Origin: JBGQOJ01 sp052119585
Lineage (GTDB): Bacteria; Pseudomonadota; Alphaproteobacteria; Rhodobacterales; Rhodobacteraceae
Assembly: GCF_052119585.1 (NCBI RefSeq)
Contig: NZ_JBGQOJ010000033.1
Span: forward strand, 1-31,307
DNA: 31,307 bases
Direction: 5' to 3'
This document shows positions 29,068 through 31,307 of this stretch, in pieces. The position numbers were made by a program, and so were the translations under genes. The notes below the pieces were generated by a model, which had not been told where the DNA came from, ran no database searches, and worked only from the letters and a program-made list of their open reading frames with translations. Position 1 is the first letter of the stretch, and each line of letters starts with the position of its first letter.

Positions 29068-29654
29068 CCTTAGGAAAGACACACAGATCCAGTCGCTCTG
29101 GCCGGAGCGTCTTGAAAGGATTGGCGGGATTGCTGCTTGCCTCTGGGCTAATTCGTATTGCAGAGGGTTTCAGCGCTGCGGTTGCCCTAGAGGGTCTGCC
29201 TGAAGCCAGCGCAGTTCATGCCAGTGACCAAATCTGTCCTGATGTTCCAGGGCTTCAGGCGGCCATGGATTCCATGAAAGCGCGGGAAGTTCGAATCAAG
29301 ACGCGCGAATCGCGCTTTGAAAACAGAATGCAGGCTCTTCGCGTTTCCGAGGAGCAAATTGACCTGAAGCTAGCGGCATTGGTTGCAGCAGAAAGCGCAC
29401 TTTCTGAAACACTGGCGTTGGCGGACAAGGCGGCTGAGGGTGATCTTGCGCGTTTGACCGCTGTATATGAGAACATGAAGCCGAAAGATGCAGCCGCTCT
29501 CTTTGAAGAAATGGCACCGGATTTTGCTGCGGGTTTTCTTGCGCGGATGCGGCCTGATGCAGCGGCGGGAATCCTTGCAGGACTTACTCCGCAAATAGCC
29601 TATACAATCAGCGTTGTTCTGGCGGGCCGAAACGCCAACGTACCGACAGAATAA
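29064..29654 (+). CDS. motE: MotE-like flagellar motility chaperone (MgtE N-domain type)
   Basis: The 196-residue protein has an N-terminal hydrophobic segment (about 18-40, signal or anchor) and a periplasmic helical part with heptad-like Arg/Glu repeats (about 68-125). A C-terminal domain follows, with Leu-Thr-Ala-Val-Tyr-Glu-Asn-Met-Lys-Pro-Lys-Asp-Ala-Ala-Ala-Leu-Phe and Ala-Arg-Met-Arg-Pro-Asp-Ala-Ala-Ala-Gly-Ile-Leu, the MgtE-N-like pattern. In rhizobia MotE is a periplasmic chaperone for the stator-linked protein MotC. No motC is seen here, so the partner may differ. Its start overlaps the upstream stop by four bases (ATGA). Proximity to motA and fliL supports a stator role. Confidence 0.75.
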   Translation: MTLGKTHRSSRSGRSVLKGLAGLLLASGLIRIAEGFSAAVALEGLPEASAVHASDQICPDVPGLQAAMDSMKAREVRIKTRESRFENRMQALRVSEEQIDLKLAALVAAESALSETLALADKAAEGDLARLTAVYENMKPKDAAALFEEMAPDFAAGFLARMRPDAAAGILAGLTPQIAYTISVVLAGRNANVPTE

Positions 29655-29669
29655 TTGATTTCCTCAGGG

Positions 29670-29697
29670 TTCATTAACACAACTCTGTAAATATAAT
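29670..29697 (+). promoter_or_regulatory. Candidate promoter of motA
   Basis: A perfect TATAAT at 29692-29697 lies 32 bases before the motA start in the 75-base motE-motA gap. The upstream element TTCATT (29670-29675, 16-base spacing) is a weak -35. A lone TTAA half-site sits at 29674-29677; a weak -35 with a perfect -10 would suit an activated promoter. Confidence 0.45.
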
Positions 29698-29729
29698 TTG
29701 GTCTGTGCTCATTAGAAAGAAGGTCAGTA

Positions 29730-30599
29730 ATGGTTGGCGTCATAGGTATTATCGTGATTTTCGTGATGGTTTTCGGCGGATATATCGCGGCTGGCGGCAA
29801 GATGGGAATCATCCTGAAATCTCTGCCCTATGAGTTTGCGATGATTGGTGGTTCCGCAGTGGGTGCCTTTGTCATTAGCAACGACGTACCCGCGATAAAA
29901 CATACGCTTCACGATGTCGGAAAAGTTTTTAAGGGTGCGAAGTGGGTTCCTGCAGACTATCGAGACTTGCTTTGCCTTCTTTTTGAATTGATCAGGGTAT
30001 CGCGACAAAACCCGGTTGCGCTAGAGGCGCATATAGAAAATTCGTCCGAATCTGCAATTTTTTTGAAGTATCCTAAAATTATGTCTGATCGGGAAGCCGT
30101 AGACCTTATCTGCGACACGCTCCGCTCAGCCTCCATGAACTATGATGACCCACATCAGGTCGAGGAGGTATTGGAGAAACGTATCGATGCCAATCTGCAT
30201 CATTCCCTTCATTCCAGTCACGCGCTTCAGGCAGTTGCCGATGGATTGCCAGCATTGGGAATCGTAGCGGCCGTTCTCGGCGTGATAAAAACTATGGGTT
30301 CCATTGATCAGCCACCAGAGATACTTGGCAAAATGATTGGTGGCGCTTTGGTCGGAACGTTCCTTGGGGTGTTTTTGGCATATGGGTTGGTTGGTCCTTT
30401 TGCCGCCAAGCTTCAAACCGTTGTCGAAGAAGATGCACATTTTTACAGGTTGATCCGCGAGGTGTTGGTTGCGAATCTATATAATCATTCAACAAATATT
30501 TGCATCGAAGTCGGCCGACAAAATACGCCTAGCCACTGCCGCCCGAGTTATGGACAACTGGAGGAGGCGTTGAAAGACGTCAAACAAGAGGCGGCGTGA
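29730..30599 (+). CDS. motA: Flagellar motor stator protein MotA
   Basis: MotA is the proton-channel partner of MotB and pushes on FliG. The 289-residue protein has four membrane segments (about 2-20, 33-50, 165-190, 200-222). Family marks: Gly-Gly-Tyr-Ile-Ala-Ala-Gly-Gly near 16, Phe-Glu-Leu-Ile-Arg-Val-Ser-Arg followed by Ala-Leu-Glu-Ala-His-Ile-Glu in the cytoplasmic loop that touches the rotor, and Asp-Gly-Leu-Pro-Ala-Leu-Gly-Ile-Val-Ala-Ala-Val-Leu-Gly-Val-Ile-Lys-Thr-Met-Gly, with the proline that couples proton flow to movement. AAGAAGG precedes the ATG. The next gene starts within its stop (TGATG). Confidence 0.95.
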   Translation: MVGVIGIIVIFVMVFGGYIAAGGKMGIILKSLPYEFAMIGGSAVGAFVISNDVPAIKHTLHDVGKVFKGAKWVPADYRDLLCLLFELIRVSRQNPVALEAHIENSSESAIFLKYPKIMSDREAVDLICDTLRSASMNYDDPHQVEEVLEKRIDANLHHSLHSSHALQAVADGLPALGIVAAVLGVIKTMGSIDQPPEILGKMIGGALVGTFLGVFLAYGLVGPFAAKLQTVVEEDAHFYRLIREVLVANLYNHSTNICIEVGRQNTPSHCRPSYGQLEEALKDVKQEAA

Positions 30600-31307
30600 T
30601 GAATCTTTTTACCCTCTTCACGCTCTTGTCCCTGTCGATCGCATCCAACAGCGCAGCTGCTGAAGAAATCGAGATTCGATCTGGCGAACATACAAATTTT
30701 TCGCGTTTAGTTTTGACTTTTGAAAAACCACCAGATTGGAAACTTGGGCGTACTTCAGGGGGGTACACGCTTCGTTTGTCAAATAATGACGCCAGTTTTG
30801 ATCTAGCGCATGTTTTTGACCGCATTCCAAAAACGCGAATTGAAAACGTAGCGGGGCAGAATGCGGGAGACCTCAAAATTTCCGTAACGTGCCTGTGTTA
30901 TGCTGAGGCATTCATGTTTCGGTCAAATATACTTGTTGTCGATGTGATTACAGGTGCGCCGCCGGATACCGCACAATTTGAAACATTATTGGATAACATA
31001 GACGTGGCGTCGGGTGAAATCAAATCGGCCGACATCAAATTGCCTTTGACCAGAACCGATCGGGTATTGAAACCTAGCCTTGATTTCCCCGGCAATATTT
31101 TTCGATCCGGCATAGCCGATACGGACGCCAATATGGTGATCGTACCTGAAACGCGCTTAGCTGCCGCAAAAACAGAGGTGATGCTGCAAATTGGACGAGC
31201 GGCAACGCTTGGGCTCCTAGATGCCAACATAAGGGCACCTCGATTTTTACGAGTTTTCAGCTCCACACCTCGGCGCTACCGGTTTGAAGGTGGCCGGAGA
31301 CCACTGA
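30599..31307 (+). CDS. Secreted protein of unknown function, cut by the window end
   Basis: The reading frame opens with the ATG at 30599, overlapping the motA stop by one base, and stays open for 236 codons to the window end; the true 3' end is outside. The first ~22 residues form a Sec signal peptide (hydrophobic Leu/Phe/Ser core, likely cut after Ser-Ala-Ala-Ala). The mature part begins with a beta-rich segment, Glu-Ile-Arg-Ser-Gly-Glu-His-Thr-Asn-Phe-Ser-Arg-Leu-Val-Leu-Thr-Phe, which resembles AMIN-type periplasmic domains that bind the cell wall or secretin-like rings; this is a guess. Two cysteines lie close together (Cys-Leu-Cys near 101). Translational coupling to motA suggests a flagellar job in the periplasm, perhaps stator docking. 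No family is recognised. Confidence 0.75.
   Translation, partial: MNLFTLFTLLSLSIASNSAAAEEIEIRSGEHTNFSRLVLTFEKPPDWKLGRTSGGYTLRLSNNDASFDLAHVFDRIPKTRIENVAGQNAGDLKISVTCLCYAEAFMFRSNILVVDVITGAPPDTAQFETLLDNIDVASGEIKSADIKLPLTRTDRVLKPSLDFPGNIFRSGIADTDANMVIVPETRLAAAKTEVMLQIGRAATLGLLDANIRAPRFLRVFSSTPRRYRFEGGRRPL

Noticed and set aside
1..31307. CRISPR arrays, tRNA or rRNA genes, transposases, integrases, toxin-antitoxin or phage genes
   Set aside because: Looked for on both strands. No spaced repeats, cloverleaf-like sequence or recognisable mobile-element protein was found.

Overview
The window looks like chromosomal DNA of a Rhodobacterales alphaproteobacterium, most likely of the Roseobacter group. 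The evidence is the gene content and protein style: a rpsT-dnaA-dnaN-recF-gyrB core, ubiE-ubiB, a MotE-type motility gene, a short single-domain FlgJ, and two CtrA-like boxes (TTAA-N7-TTAA type) beside flagellar genes. I cannot name the genus. Base composition looks moderately GC-rich by eye, but I did not compute it.

Layout. (1) 1-3406: first flagellar block, with flgJ and a FlgN-like gene leftward and fliK and flgD rightward. (2) 3475-8761: a choline/aminoglycoside-kinase-like gene converging on ubiB-ubiE, then mutM, an enoyl-CoA hydratase gene and rpsT, closed by a strong terminator. (3) 8826-9409: a gap holding a probable frameshifted gene remnant. (4) 9410-16725: dnaA, dnaN, recF, a VOC-fold gene, a LysE-type exporter gene and gyrB, closed by a second terminator. 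(5) 16785-18917: a degraded stretch with one intact small unknown gene, a glycosyltransferase-2 pseudogene carrying three visible lesions, and further coding debris. (6) 18918-31307: second flagellar block. It reads motB-flgE-flgK-flgL-flgI rightward, fliF-fliH-fliN-fliP leftward, and fliL-(membrane/coiled-coil protein)-motE-motA-(secreted protein, cut by the window end) rightward.

The two flagellar blocks together supply parts of the MS-ring (FliF), C-ring (FliN), export gate (FliP), export regulator (FliH), rod cap (FlgJ), hook (FlgD, FlgE, FliK), hook-filament junction (FlgK, FlgL), P-ring (FlgI) and stator (MotA, MotB, FliL, MotE). FliG, FliM, FliI, FlhA, FlgB, FlgC, FlgH and flagellin are not seen here. 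CtrA-like sites before flgE and between fliF and fliL suggest cell-cycle-type control of the flagellum. The central block is replication and housekeeping.

I see no clearly new defence or mobile system. The points most worth a second look are a G10 tract inside flgJ (possible phase variation), a microinversion preserved in the glycosyltransferase pseudogene, the splitting of the flagellar genes by the dnaA region, and several uncharacterised genes tied to the flagellar operons.
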